This document shows positions 7,601 through 15,963 of a DNA stretch of 64,000 nt, one piece after another. The position numbers and the translations under genes were made by a program. Under the pieces are notes generated by a model. That model did not search any database, had not been told where the DNA came from, and saw nothing but the letters and a program-made list of their open reading frames with translations. Source of the DNA: Oscillatoria nigro-viridis PCC 7112 (GTDB taxonomy: Bacteria; Cyanobacteriota; Cyanobacteriia; Cyanobacteriales; Microcoleaceae); NCBI RefSeq assembly GCF_000317475.1, contig NC_019729.1, forward strand, positions 4,850,501 through 4,914,500, in the 5' to 3' direction. Within the stretch, counting starts at the first letter, position 1; every line of letters starts with the position of its first letter.

Positions 7601-9920
7601 GATGGCTTCCACTCAGAGCGCAAAGCTAACCGGACAATACGACAATCCCCTAGCCGAGAGGCAACCCCTCGAAATCCGGGTCACGCAATTAGATATCAAT
7701 AAGCTCAGGAACAAAAATTCGATCGCCTACAAGCGAGTGCCCGTCATCAACACCCTTAACCCAGAGTATATGCTGCCTTACAGTGGCCTAATTTACGCCA
7801 GCCGTGATGATGCAGCACCCGATCGCAGCGATCGTACTCCGAATAGTCTGGGCACTGGCATTGATACAACCCGCAGCCAGCTAAGCAGCTCAACAGATTC
7901 TCGGCTAGACCCCAGTCGCCGCCCCCACGGAATTATGCTGATTAACGGATCTAGCTTGGGCCGCCCGACAACTGTAAGCACGGTGACAGACGTACTGAAA
8001 GAGAAAGGTCTGCTGTTGACTTCTAACCTGCCGGTGTACATCCAAGGCGAATTTAACAAACACACAAAGAGGGAATTTACAGGGGCTTTTAGTTGGACTC
8101 CCAGCGATTTCTACGGCCGCCCGGCTGCCAACCTAGATCCCAATTTTGCTTGTCGCCTCGGCGATCCCCGATACCCTGGCAAATGCGCTGGCAGCGATAA
8201 TTGGCGAGCGGCAACAGTGCTCTCCGATGCGATTACCCTACTCTCTGAGCCAGTGTCAGGTAATTTACAGGATGGCTTCCGGTACGGTGTCCGCAATCAC
8301 GGAGATTTTGACCTGAGAAATAATGCAGGTACCACGATCGTAGGCTATGACTTCGATGGCGATGGCATTCCTCCTGTTGATACAACTATTGATGCAGCTA
8401 ATGAAGCTGACTTCGGCTTTGACCTCAATGGAAATGGGACTACGAACGATACGGGCGTTAAAGAGACGGAGGTAACGGCTAAAGCAGCTCGCAGGATTAA
8501 CGGTTTCGGTGCTAACAACTACGTCACTAACGGTTTGAGTAGCGGTGCTGCTTTTGACATTCTCAACCAAGAAAAGTTCGGGCAAAGCGCGGGGACTAGC
8601 GTTACACCAACAGACACAAACTACAGCACTACCACAGGTGCTGCTCCTAACAGTTCATACTTCAACAATTTCGTTACGCCAGTTCAGCGACGGACTAATT
8701 TTCCAGAATATGTAATGGAAATCTGCCGGAAGTTGCCTGTTTCAGCTTGCGGGCCTGATGACTGGGTGGTTGGCATTGATACTGGTACTCTTGGGGAATT
8801 TGATCCATCTACTCCTATTGATCAAAGAGAAAAAGCAAGCATTGTCCCAGCAACTACACCTGTCGGGCAACTTTTGTCAGGTACAACAGCTAAACCAGCG
8901 ATCGATCCAGCAGATAGACGATATCCCCGTCGCGTAGCTTTTGTGCGAAACATCTCAGGTACTAACAAAAAAAATAGGCTGGTTTTTAATGGCACTATCC
9001 CTGTGGCACTGGGAATTAATGGTACTGCAGTAGCTTTCTATGGTGGTGCGCCATCATCTTCTGTCCCTGTGGACGGCGGAACTCCCATAACTACAGCCTC
9101 TGGTACGACGCCTACAGCGGTAGCAAATTCTCTTTGGTATGCGACAACCACCACTCCAGCCACTCCAACGGGAGGAAGGGACGATGGTATTACCAACCCC
9201 CTGTTTTACGCCAAATTACCAACAGTTAGTGGCGGATTTCCTAATACAGTTGAGCAGCCACAGCTAAGACCGACTTTGCAGATTCAGGCAACAAATATTG
9301 CAAGTCCTCCCCTAACCAACGCCCAAAACGCCAACGACGTAACGCGATGGGTACAAAAAGCACGAACGACGGAGTTTAACCTCATAGTCGCCTCCAATGA
9401 CGTTCCTTCTCGGGCTATCTCTTCCACCCTGGGCGACACCAATGGTGGTATGCAAAACTTACCGCGCTTTATGGAAAATTGGAAAGGCTTAACTCACTCG
9501 ATCGCAGGTTCGTTTATCCAATTCAAGCGCAGTTCTTACGCAACTGCTCCCTACCTATCTGTTATTAACGATCCTGCTGGTGGTTCTTTATTCAAGGCCA
9601 AGCTATTCGACTACGACACAACCTACCCGTCTTTCCCTTACAAAATAGAAACCGGGGTTGGTACGATCGGCTATTTCGTACCACCCACGAGGGAATGGGG
9701 ATTTGATGTAGGTTTGCTTTCACAGCCGCCTGACTTGTTTGCCCAAAAATTCACTCTCCCTGCTTCTCAGAAAAAACCTGACGAATACTTCAGAGAAGTC
9801 AGCCGGAATGATGATTGGGTAAAAACTTTAATGTGCGCTGAAAAATTGAATGATATAGATCGCAAGCCATCTGGAATATATGCTGTCAATGACGGCGCTA
9901 AACCAGCAGGCTGTCTTTAA
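4689..9920 (+). CDS. hpsA: Hormogonium polysaccharide protein HpsA (large surface protein)
   Basis: 1743 residues, first gene of an hpsA-B-C-pseudopilin operon. The N-terminus is strongly basic (residues 1-46), followed by one hydrophobic segment (about 50-70, FVLPTVTMVLLVVILLTVAI) and then RSFDRANTARNVRVNQQVL. This resembles a long-leader type IV pilin-like start with GF at the possible cleavage site. The rest is an extracellular-type Thr/Asn/Asp/Gly-rich chain with Ca-loop-like motifs DTDNNGKFD, DFDGDGIPPVD and DLNGNGTTND. In Nostoc, hps genes are needed for polysaccharide secretion and gliding of hormogonia. The exact role of HpsA is not established; a structural or pilus-associated surface function is inferred. 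The start is supported by a good ribosome site. Confidence 0.85.
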   Translation: MFKSKLSKVIVSLLRRIAGVTRSGAKRLMRAMLQTLMAMGRRARLPVAGFVLPTVTMVLLVVILLTVAITLRSFDRANTARNVRVNQQVLAAATPALDRAKAKIQYALSPQGSGTLDTPSDLSVYQALDSDRFKFGDEDVLQIKFDLDNNGVPNPPPADITNINQSERINTAWRFPVDTDNNGKFDTYTLYGVFFRSPPRDLNTGEFNRSRKSLEARTPPMSVSQGSTNAICKAAAGTSASLVGSSDWYKAEGVLKKSFFVYTVNVPITNITGVATPDKYEIFKGSPSFSALEYQQDQKRIPLQNNAVVYEDDLEVSPGPALRLNGRIFTNSNFMVTTTGDGPVAFYLVSSRESCFYDLENSKIVVSGNVVNGWSGSSGNTGKDIAVHLFGKEATDPVTTKAIKGGADQSVAYKDGALGVMYNNKAYSDRIGLLVSEQEKNAPASDPQEVKNAIATQVQEETDPTAPSADRQEEIRRENLESYFRLRTRKVPFAEVPATGDALAGFVNPTTKVVTTSPFGGTGEELRPVDAWVMPLDTNTKLDTTSVRLKANSPEKVEEDNKESELGDRIVVGNNLPALRWRTDLDTPKFVGEGEEGRDTLTGVNWLDGGQRYREPQVKQFADVGGAERDGFWEKSAAQAPQTAVDGIGGLRVITGAGVYERTNSFLPPPKVFNPAANAVSEFYDNPATTAVEKFPVVWPDSMPMSPGPNSEVYNNNPAAGAVGWTDLTAAIWNDLPRIPAPVLTGTIDPNTRQYAKGDLRMRASAIYHYADNTSDQSAKLADTPLACVSSYYDPSYRYRKGTTTFDSSLNRPGLPLGSDTNGKSNNGIVYGPPATRPPGVTLTTALLTDASTLLPLAAGTPEQRLNYQASLVFPDGRFVNENLRKALQKADGERSLSEKAAIDSTLCSFKILANPTADISTTYLDHGTIREVAFLNPREVKAIDKDDPATAVDETYSLSSPLASSGGSGLMASTQSAKLTGQYDNPLAERQPLEIRVTQLDINKLRNKNSIAYKRVPVINTLNPEYMLPYSGLIYASRDDAAPDRSDRTPNSLGTGIDTTRSQLSSSTDSRLDPSRRPHGIMLINGSSLGRPTTVSTVTDVLKEKGLLLTSNLPVYIQGEFNKHTKREFTGAFSWTPSDFYGRPAANLDPNFACRLGDPRYPGKCAGSDNWRAATVLSDAITLLSEPVSGNLQDGFRYGVRNHGDFDLRNNAGTTIVGYDFDGDGIPPVDTTIDAANEADFGFDLNGNGTTNDTGVKETEVTAKAARRINGFGANNYVTNGLSSGAAFDILNQEKFGQSAGTSVTPTDTNYSTTTGAAPNSSYFNNFVTPVQRRTNFPEYVMEICRKLPVSACGPDDWVVGIDTGTLGEFDPSTPIDQREKASIVPATTPVGQLLSGTTAKPAIDPADRRYPRRVAFVRNISGTNKKNRLVFNGTIPVALGINGTAVAFYGGAPSSSVPVDGGTPITTASGTTPTAVANSLWYATTTTPATPTGGRDDGITNPLFYAKLPTVSGGFPNTVEQPQLRPTLQIQATNIASPPLTNAQNANDVTRWVQKARTTEFNLIVASNDVPSRAISSTLGDTNGGMQNLPRFMENWKGLTHSIAGSFIQFKRSSYATAPYLSVINDPAGGSLFKAKLFDYDTTYPSFPYKIETGVGTIGYFVPPTREWGFDVGLLSQPPDLFAQKFTLPASQKKPDEYFREVSRNDDWVKTLMCAEKLNDIDRKPSGIYAVNDGAKPAGCL

Positions 9921-9975
9921 CTTCCCTGACCTTTAAACCCTCACATTCCTGAGTTCCAAATGCGGAGTGCTTACT

Positions 9976-10632
9976 ATGATAAAACGCCAACAGCCACACA
10001 GTAGTTTACAGAAGTCTCAAGAAGCCGGCTACACGATTATCGAGTCATTGGTAGCGATGATTGTAGTTTCGGTGCTGATGATTGCGATCGCCCCCGTGAT
10101 GGCTTTCTCAGTAGCAACTCGCGTACAAGCCAAACGGATAGAAATGGCTACTCAAGCCGCCCAAACCTATATTGAGGCGCTCAGGTCTGAGGCGCTTAAA
10201 CAAGGTGCTAACGGGTTTCCTGCAACGTCCACAACCGCCAAATTAGAGGAAAACCCCGCTCCCGGCAACATCAACGCTCTTTACTGCATAGACAAAGATG
10301 GAGATCAAATCTGCACCGCTGGCAGCAATCAAGACTTTGTAGTTCAGGGTTACTACTTTAACAACTTACCCGCTACAAATCCGGCAAAAACAGGTTACAG
10401 CTTAATTGTTCGGGTTTACAGGGCAAGTTCTTTTGCTAGTGGCGTGGGTGCACTAACAACTCAGAAAATTCAAGCCGATCAAAACCGACAAGTACAGCAA
10501 GGAGTTACTAGCGCAGGGCTGGGAAATCTCCGAGCGCCTTTGGTAGAAATGAGAACAGAAATAGGTGCTAGCGATAGAGAAGGTGCTTACAACAGTTTGT
10601 GTACTCGCATTAATGACGGCCCATGTCAGTAA
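9976..10632 (+). CDS. hpsB: Pseudopilin HpsB
   Basis: 218 residues from ATG 9976, with GGAG at 9964-9967. A GTG at 9967 is in frame but overlaps that ribosome site. It has a type IV prepilin N-terminus: a short leader ending in EAG, then YTIIESLVAMIVVSVLMIAI with Glu at +5, followed by a helix rich in Ala/Gln. PilD-type peptidase should cleave after the Gly. Residues after about 70 form a globular domain. It lies 55 bases after hpsA and 64 before the next gene, all on one strand. Minor pseudopilins of this kind prime or cap a type IV pilus/type II secretion-like fibre; in hps loci they are linked to polysaccharide secretion. Confidence 0.8.
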   Translation: MIKRQQPHSSLQKSQEAGYTIIESLVAMIVVSVLMIAIAPVMAFSVATRVQAKRIEMATQAAQTYIEALRSEALKQGANGFPATSTTAKLEENPAPGNINALYCIDKDGDQICTAGSNQDFVVQGYYFNNLPATNPAKTGYSLIVRVYRASSFASGVGALTTQKIQADQNRQVQQGVTSAGLGNLRAPLVEMRTEIGASDREGAYNSLCTRINDGPCQ

Positions 10633-10696
10633 TAATCAAAGTCCCCGTTATTAAATTTAAAATCGCTCCCCCCATTGGACAAAGGAAACAGTCAAA

Positions 10697-11737
10697 ATGA
10701 AAACTTTACTCAGGTTGCTTCTAAAAACTCAGTACCAGCGAAACCGCTCAGGGCCAGCTCAAACAGAAAAGGGGATGACTCTTGTCGAGCTATTAGTCGG
10801 AGCAATTATGGCGTTTTTAATCATTACGCCGATGCTCGGTTTTGTAGTCGATATGCTCAATACCGACAGGAGGGAACAAGTCAAGTCAAATACCGAGCAA
10901 GACCTTCAGGCAGCCGTTGATTTCATCGCCCAAGATTTGAGTCAAGCTATTTATATTTACGATCAGGCAGGAATCACTGCTATTAACCCCGCGACTCAAC
11001 TTCCTCCGGCTCCTACAAATACCACAGGTACTCCAATTTTAGTATTCTGGAAGCGACAGCTAATTAAAAATGCTGTTCCTATTAATTCGGCTGTTACTGC
11101 AAAAACACCAAGCGCTTGCCCACCTAACGGTAGTGAGTGCAACGACACTTATGTACTATCATTAGTGGCCTACTACCAGATTAGAGATACTGCTCCTAAC
11201 TCTATTTGGTGTCAGCCTTCAGGAGGCAATTGTCCTACTCGTATTGCTCGCTATGAAATTAGGGAGCCAGTTAGAAACCCCTACACAATAGATGCTACAA
11301 AACCTTATTACGATGCGGCAGATTTAAGTGATGCTCAAAAAGGCAGTGAAGCCTTTAATAAAGACTTTGACTTTAATAAGCCCACAGTAAATGTGACGAT
11401 GGGAGCCAATTTTCCCGATCCTCAAGTATTGGTTAATTACATCCACTACAGTAGCACTAATGTTCCAATACCAACCGGAACTCAGTGTCAAACTCTTCTT
11501 TCCGTAACACCACCACCACCACCAGCAACATTCAATGCAAACAATTTACTAATAACGGACAGCTCAAACCACAGCTTTTACGCTTGTGTTGATACATCTA
11601 AAAACATAGCCAGAGTGACGCTCAGAGGAAACAGCCTGCGCCGCATTCAAACTGATGCTGATTATGAGGCCACGAAATCGGCATATTTCCCAACAGCAAC
11701 CGTGCAAGTACAAGGTTTAGGTGGGTTAGGAAAATAA
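10697..11737 (+). CDS. hpsC: Pseudopilin HpsC (PilW-like)
   Basis: 346 residues, preceded by AAAGGAA. After a basic leader comes KGMTLVELLVGAIMAFLI, a class III prepilin signal with cleavage expected after the Gly and Glu at +5. The mature helix (NTDRREQVKSNTEQDLQAAV) and the following QDLSQAIYIYD resemble PilW/PulJ-type minor pseudopilins. It is the third gene of the hps operon. A Pro-rich run near residue 275 is probably a loop. Its role is inferred from the family: a tip pseudopilin in the hormogonium secretion/motility apparatus. Confidence 0.8.
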   Translation: MKTLLRLLLKTQYQRNRSGPAQTEKGMTLVELLVGAIMAFLIITPMLGFVVDMLNTDRREQVKSNTEQDLQAAVDFIAQDLSQAIYIYDQAGITAINPATQLPPAPTNTTGTPILVFWKRQLIKNAVPINSAVTAKTPSACPPNGSECNDTYVLSLVAYYQIRDTAPNSIWCQPSGGNCPTRIARYEIREPVRNPYTIDATKPYYDAADLSDAQKGSEAFNKDFDFNKPTVNVTMGANFPDPQVLVNYIHYSSTNVPIPTGTQCQTLLSVTPPPPPATFNANNLLITDSSNHSFYACVDTSKNIARVTLRGNSLRRIQTDADYEATKSAYFPTATVQVQGLGGLGK

Positions 11738-11795
11738 CGGATTTCTGAAACACATTTCCGAATCGCCGCCCGCCGATAAACAATAGGAGAATACC

Positions 11796-12404
11796 ATGAA
11801 AACCCCACCCATATTATTAAAACTTTTGCATAACTCGGCTGCCAAGCCCAGCCATAATTTCAACAAAACTGCATCCAGAAAAGATGATGGAGGATTCACC
11901 CTTCTAGAAGTGCTCGTGATAGCGTTAATCATAGGTATATTCAGCTCGATCGCCGCTCCAAGCTGGGAGGCATTCATCAACAGACAAAGAGTTCGCACTG
12001 TCAACGATCGGGTTCTCCAATCATTACGCCTTGCACAAAGCGAAGCAAAACGAACTAAGCGCGATGTCACAGTTACATTCAGTTATAATCCTAATGCTAG
12101 TCCCGCTATTGATCCGCCAACAGTTACGATCAATAATATTACCCAGCAGTTAAATGCCGGAGGCGAAATTAAACCCCAAACCATTGCGCTTACCGTTAAT
12201 ACACCTGCTGCTCCTACCACGCCTCCAAACTCGATCGTTTTTGATTACCAAGGCAATCTCACCACAGGTATAACTCCATTTTATGTCACCGTTGCTCCAT
12301 CTCGCGGCGGTACAAAACAGTGTGTAATTGTGGACACTATTCTAGGAGGAATGAGAACAGATGAAGGGACATTCGATACCTCAACAGGAAAGGGTTGCAA
12401 GTAG
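11796..12404 (+). CDS. GspH/FimT-like pseudopilin (hps operon, fourth gene)
   Basis: 202 residues, with a strong AGGAG at 11786-11790. It has a prepilin motif GGFTLLEVLVIALIIGIFSS, then SWEAFINRQRVRTVNDRVLQSLRLAQSEAKR, which is typical of the GspH/FimT family of minor pseudopilins. The C-terminal beta domain ends with a conserved-looking CVIVDTILGGMRTDEG. It is probably the HpsD equivalent, though the symbol is not certain. A second gene of the same type (57527-58147) shares FTMIELLIIILIIGIF and CIIISTLLGHKRT. It closes the operon; 111 bases separate it from the Uma2 gene, with no clear terminator hairpin. Confidence 0.8.
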   Translation: MKTPPILLKLLHNSAAKPSHNFNKTASRKDDGGFTLLEVLVIALIIGIFSSIAAPSWEAFINRQRVRTVNDRVLQSLRLAQSEAKRTKRDVTVTFSYNPNASPAIDPPTVTINNITQQLNAGGEIKPQTIALTVNTPAAPTTPPNSIVFDYQGNLTTGITPFYVTVAPSRGGTKQCVIVDTILGGMRTDEGTFDTSTGKGCK

Positions 12405-12515
12405 CCCCCTAGATATTTTTTAATCCATAGCATCAATTCCGCATAAATGCAGAATTGCTAAAGTATATTAACATAAGTTATTTTATATTTCAAATCCTAT
12501 TAAAACAGTCAAAAT

Positions 12516-13154
12516 ATGCAGCTAGAACTAAAACAAATAATCATCCAGCCAGGAAATCAACTATTACTAAAAGACATCACCTGGCCAATGTTTGAAACCC
12601 TACTAACAGAATTGGGAGAAAGTCGCGCATCCAGACTTTCCTACAGCAAAGGAACATTAGAAATCATGGTTCCCCTACCCGAACACGAAATTGGCAAAGA
12701 AAATATTGGCGACTTAGTAAAAATTCTCCTTGAAGAATTAGACCGAGAATTTTGGTCTCTAGGTTCCACCACATTCAAAAATCAAAAAATGGCTCAAGGA
12801 GTAGAACCAGATACCTGTTTCTACATTCAAAACGAAGCCGCAGTCAGAGGCAAAAGCCGCATCGACTTAGAAACAGACCCACCTCCCGATTTAGCCATAG
12901 AAATCGACCTCACCTCCCGCACTCAGTTCAACAACTACGAGGCATTAGGAGTTCCCGAATTGTGGCGCTACAACGGCCGCCACCTGCAAATCAGCGTACT
13001 GCAAGATGGAAAATACATACAGGGCGATCGCAGTCTCCAGTTTCCCAACTTCCCCATCACCGAGCTCATCCCCCAGTATTTAGAACAAAGCAAAACAGCC
13101 GGCAGAAACGTCGCCATGAAAGCCTTTCGATCTTGGGTAAAAGCGCAAATTTAG
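12516..13154 (+). CDS. Uma2 family (DUF820) putative endonuclease
   Basis: 212 residues. It has the fold signature of the Uma2/DUF820 family, a PD-(D/E)XK-like nuclease fold greatly expanded in filamentous cyanobacteria. Motifs are SRLSYSKGTLEIMVPLPEHE near residue 45, GVEPDTCFYI near 110 and PPPDLAIEIDLTSRT near 145, followed by LGVPELWRY. The Asp and Glu-Ile-Asp of the last two motifs are the predicted metal ligands. The biological function of the family is unknown. It follows the hps operon on the same strand but probably has its own expression. A second member is at 62487-63047. Confidence 0.85.
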   Translation: MQLELKQIIIQPGNQLLLKDITWPMFETLLTELGESRASRLSYSKGTLEIMVPLPEHEIGKENIGDLVKILLEELDREFWSLGSTTFKNQKMAQGVEPDTCFYIQNEAAVRGKSRIDLETDPPPDLAIEIDLTSRTQFNNYEALGVPELWRYNGRHLQISVLQDGKYIQGDRSLQFPNFPITELIPQYLEQSKTAGRNVAMKAFRSWVKAQI

Positions 13155-13199
13155 CGGGGCGATGACAAAATTGCTGTAGGGAAACCAAAGCGATTAAAA

Positions 13200-13257
13200 G
13201 GGCGGGTTTTGGAGAGTGTCAATTATTGGCAGATATTGTTCGTGAAACCGCCCCTAC
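13200..13257. repeat. GGGCGGGTTTT element, short copy
   Basis: GGGCGGGTTTTGGAGA...GTGAAACCGCCCCTAC with ATTGTTGG-like interior. Same family as 13438-13497 and 13688-13745. Confidence 0.65.
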
Positions 13258-13267
13258 CGTATTAGAT

Positions 13268-13425
13268 CCTGTCCCGTCAATCGATTTTAGATTTTCGATT
13301 TTAGATTTTAGATTGACTTGCGCGAGATAAATGCTCTTTCTTGAGGATTTTCGATTTTCGATTTTGGATTGATTCCACGGATCGATCGCGTGGCGGGTAC
13401 CACCTTTGAAATTCTTGGTCAATCG
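13268..13425 (-). repeat. Dispersed STRR-containing repeat (copy 2)
   Basis: Reverse orientation of 1516-1660, same order of parts: TCAATCGATTTTAG heptamers, ATAAATGCTCTTTCTTGAGG, more heptamers, then the GATCGCGTGGCGGGTACCAC end. Nearly identical to 22587-22735. Confidence 0.75.
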
Positions 13426-13437
13426 ATCGTGATTCTT

Positions 13438-13497
13438 GTAGGGGCGGGTTCACCCTGATATTCAACACAAATCCCAAATCCAATAAACCCGCCCCGA
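13438..13497. repeat. GGGGCGGGTTC element
   Basis: Bounded by GTAGGGGCGGGTTCA and AAACCCGCCCC; no coding potential. Confidence 0.6.
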
Positions 13498-13530
13498 CCG
13501 GATATTATGGTCGATCGACCGGACATGATA

Positions 13531-13636
13531 TAAAGCTGTTCTACATTTAAATTGTCTGTTAAAAAACAATTCCCCGTCTTGTGGGGTGGGCCTATGAGCC
13601 CGCCCTGAATATACAATTTAAATGCGCGACAGCTTA
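13531..13636. repeat. MITE-like element with ATTTAAATTGT inverted ends (copy 1)
   Basis: The ends AAGCTGTTCTACATTTAAAT and ACAATTTAAATGCGCGACAG CTTA (with a space at the start of the tail) are imperfect inverted repeats around a GGGTGGGCCTATGAGCCCGCCC hairpin. The same ends recur at 30811-30911 and 31390-31636. Confidence 0.7.
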
Positions 13637-13687
13637 GGGGTAATCGATCGGATATAATATCATGTTATGTCCGATCGAACGATTAAA

Positions 13688-13745
13688 AGGGCGGGTTTTT
13701 GAGATTGGAGATTGTTGGCAGATATTGTTGGTTAACCCGCCCCTA
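13688..13745. repeat. GGGCGGGTTTTT element
   Basis: GGGCGGGTTTTTGAGATTGG to AACCCGCCCCTAC; same interior (AGATTGTTGGCAGATATTG) as 30703-30775. Confidence 0.65.
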
Positions 13746-13757
13746 CTTATTCCTCGG

Positions 13758-13841
13758 AGATCCCCCTAAATCCCCCTTAAGAAGGGGGACGCAAGAGTAA
13801 GTTCTTGTCCCCCCCTTTTTAAAGGGGGCTAGGGGGGATCG
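13758..13841. repeat. GATCCCCCTAAATCCCCC element (copy 1)
   Basis: About 84 bases with inverted ends GATCCCCCTA and TAGGGGGGATC. A second copy at 14655-14737 lies on the other side of cobK, so the pair brackets that gene. Confidence 0.7.
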
Positions 13842-13863
13842 AGCTTAACTGAACCCTATTGAC

Positions 13864-14610
13864 TCATAACTGCTTAACTAACCAAGCGATCGCCCCTTCA
13901 ACATCAGCAACCTGCTCAACATCGGCAATCGGCGGCCGCTGCACCATCACCACCGGAATTCCCAGTTCCCTAGCCGCCACAATTTTCGCATAAGTAGCAC
14001 CGCCGCCGCTGTTTTTGCTAACAATAGTATCGATCTGATATTCTAATAGTAATTGGCGCTCCTCTTCCAAAGAAAAAGGCCCCCTTGCTAATAACAACTT
14101 ACCGTTAGGAATAGGAGTATTTAGTGCCGGAGGATCGATCGCCCGCATCAAAAACCAAATAGCATCCAAACCCGCAAAAGCAGCCAATTCCTGCCTGCCA
14201 ATCGTCAGAAACACCCGCCGAGACTGCCCTAATAAAGCCCTTGCAGCCTCCGAGTGGCCCGCAACTTCAATCCAGCGATCGCCCTCCACCCTCTCCCAAG
14301 CGGGACGCACCAGCATCAAATAGGGCACATTGCATTCCGCAGCAGCAACAGCAGCATTAGCAGAAATCCGAGCCGCAAACGGATGAGTAGCATCAATCAA
14401 CAAGTCGATCGGGCGATCGACCAAAAAAGCTGCCAGCCCAGCCGCCCCACCAAACCCCCCAATTCGCACCGTACCCGTTTTTGGGGTAAAAGGCTGTTGA
14501 GTGCGCCCTGCTAGCGAAGATACCACCTCAATTTCAGCGATTTGAGACGCTCTTGCCGCCAGTTCAGCAGCATCCCCCGTCCCCCCCAAAATTAGCAACC
14601 GTTTTTTCAT
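13864..14610 (-). CDS. cobK: Precorrin-6A reductase (CobK/CbiJ)
   Basis: 248 residues, normal for the family. The N-terminal Rossmann-like LLILGGTGDAAELAARA binds NAD(P)H, LIDATHPFAARISANA is the conserved substrate-site motif, and TIVSKNSGGGATYAKIVAA with GIPVVMVQRP is the conserved C-terminal part. It reduces (cobalt-)precorrin-6A to the dihydro form in corrin ring synthesis for cobalamin. It stands alone here between repeat elements; no other cob gene is adjacent. A diverged copy of its last 60 codons is found at 58907-59125. Confidence 0.93.
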   Translation of the reverse strand: MKKRLLILGGTGDAAELAARASQIAEIEVVSSLAGRTQQPFTPKTGTVRIGGFGGAAGLAAFLVDRPIDLLIDATHPFAARISANAAVAAAECNVPYLMLVRPAWERVEGDRWIEVAGHSEAARALLGQSRRVFLTIGRQELAAFAGLDAIWFLMRAIDPPALNTPIPNGKLLLARGPFSLEEERQLLLEYQIDTIVSKNSGGGATYAKIVAARELGIPVVMVQRPPIADVEQVADVEGAIAWLVKQL

Positions 14611-14654
14611 AAAATTAGTCCTAATACCAATTTAATGTGAAGTTGCACATATCT

Positions 14655-14737
14655 CGATCCCCCTAAATCCCCCTGATTGTTGGGGGACTTTGAGAAGAAT
14701 CTTGTCCCCCCCTTATCAAGGGGGGCTAGGGGGGATC
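14655..14737. repeat. GATCCCCCTAAATCCCCC element (copy 2)
   Basis: CGATCCCCCTAAATCCCCC...GGGGGGCTAGGGGGGATCGG, partner of 13758-13841. Short frames that read out of it into the next gene are not real starts. Confidence 0.7.
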
Positions 14738-14838
14738 GGATTCTATGCAACCTCATAAAAAATTGGTATAACTTATCCAAGCAACCCCGGCAAATTCGGT
14801 TAATAATATGCTTAGTAAAGTTTAAACGACCAACAACG

Positions 14839-15657
14839 ATGATTCGCTCACTTTTCACATTTTTTACAGTATTAATTGTAACCGGGTTAGTTTGGTTGGG
14901 AAATATCGCGCCCGTTGCCGCACAAGTACAACCAACAGATATCGCCGATCCTCAACAGGAATTGGAAGAACTCGTTCAAAAAGCTTTTGAAGCTACAAAT
15001 GAAGGCCAATTCCCCGCCGCTGAAACTTTTTGGACTCAAATCATTGACAAATTTCCCTCACAAGCAGCCGCTTGGAGCAACCGAGGCAATTCTAGAGTCA
15101 GCCAAAACAAACTGCAAGCAGCTATTTCCGACTACGAAAGAGCGATCGAACTAGCTCCCGACGCCCCCGATCCATACCTAAACCGCGGCACCGCCTTAGA
15201 AGGTTTAGGACGCTGGTCAGAGGCGATCGCCGACTACAATCACGTACTAGAATTAGACTCCCAAGATCCAGCCGCCTACAACAACCGAGGCAACGCCGAA
15301 GCAGGTTTAGGACAATGGGAACAAGCAATTGCCGACTACAGCAAAGCCTTTGAACTAGCCCCCGAATACGCCTTTGCCCGCGCCAACCACGCCCTCGCAC
15401 TTTATCAAAACGGGCAAACCAAAGAAGCAATTCGCAACATGAAAAACATCGTCCGCAGATACCCTCAATTTGCCGACATGAGAGCCGCCCTCAGCGCCTG
15501 TCTTTGGGAAGCAGGAAAGCGCGGCGAAGCTGAGAGCAATTGGGTAGCAGCCATCGGCCTCGACTCCCGCTACAAAGACCTCGATTGGGTTGCCCACAAC
15601 CGCCGCTGGCCGCCACTTGCAGTCAGTGCATTAGACAAATTTTTGCATTTGAAATAA
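14839..15657 (+). CDS. Secreted TPR-repeat protein
   Basis: 272 residues from ATG 14839; an in-frame upstream extension only translates the repeat element. The signal peptide (MIRSLFTFFTVLIVTGLVWL, cleavage near APVAAQ) is followed by four to five tetratricopeptide repeats with the AAAWSNRG, PDPYLNRGTALEGLGRW, PAAYNNRGNAEAGLGQW and YAFARANHAL starts, each with ...AIADY. The C-terminus is Trp-rich (SNWVAAIGLD...NRRWPPL). TPRs mediate protein contacts, here in the thylakoid lumen or periplasm. Proteins of this layout are common and conserved in cyanobacteria; the partner is unknown. Confidence 0.8.
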   Translation: MIRSLFTFFTVLIVTGLVWLGNIAPVAAQVQPTDIADPQQELEELVQKAFEATNEGQFPAAETFWTQIIDKFPSQAAAWSNRGNSRVSQNKLQAAISDYERAIELAPDAPDPYLNRGTALEGLGRWSEAIADYNHVLELDSQDPAAYNNRGNAEAGLGQWEQAIADYSKAFELAPEYAFARANHALALYQNGQTKEAIRNMKNIVRRYPQFADMRAALSACLWEAGKRGEAESNWVAAIGLDSRYKDLDWVAHNRRWPPLAVSALDKFLHLK

Positions 15658-15758
15658 TCTCACAACACCAATGAAAAATTGCGAGCATCCCCATGATTGT
15701 CGGGTATAGTTCCTAAAAGGGATGCTCCAAATAATTGCCAAATGTCACCCGAAGATAT

Positions 15759-15864
15759 ATAGCAATCCTCGCATCATTTGTGAATTTCTTACTCCCTCCT
15801 CTTGATAAGGGGAGGGTTGGGGTGGAGTAAAAAGTTTACGACTCCTGCAAGGATTGCTATAGCA
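15759..15864. repeat. MITE-like element with AGCAATCCT ends (copy 1)
   Basis: TATAGCAATCCTCGCATCAT...GCAAGGATTGCTATAGC: inverted ends, as at 18366-18495. The interior differs between the two copies. Confidence 0.65.
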
Positions 15865-15963
15865 AGAAATAAACTATTGAAGAACAATTCTAACTCTTCT
15901 TACCTGTTTCTTCTTTCCTCAATATTCACCAGTACACCGCTCGTTGCCAAAACTTCTTTATTC

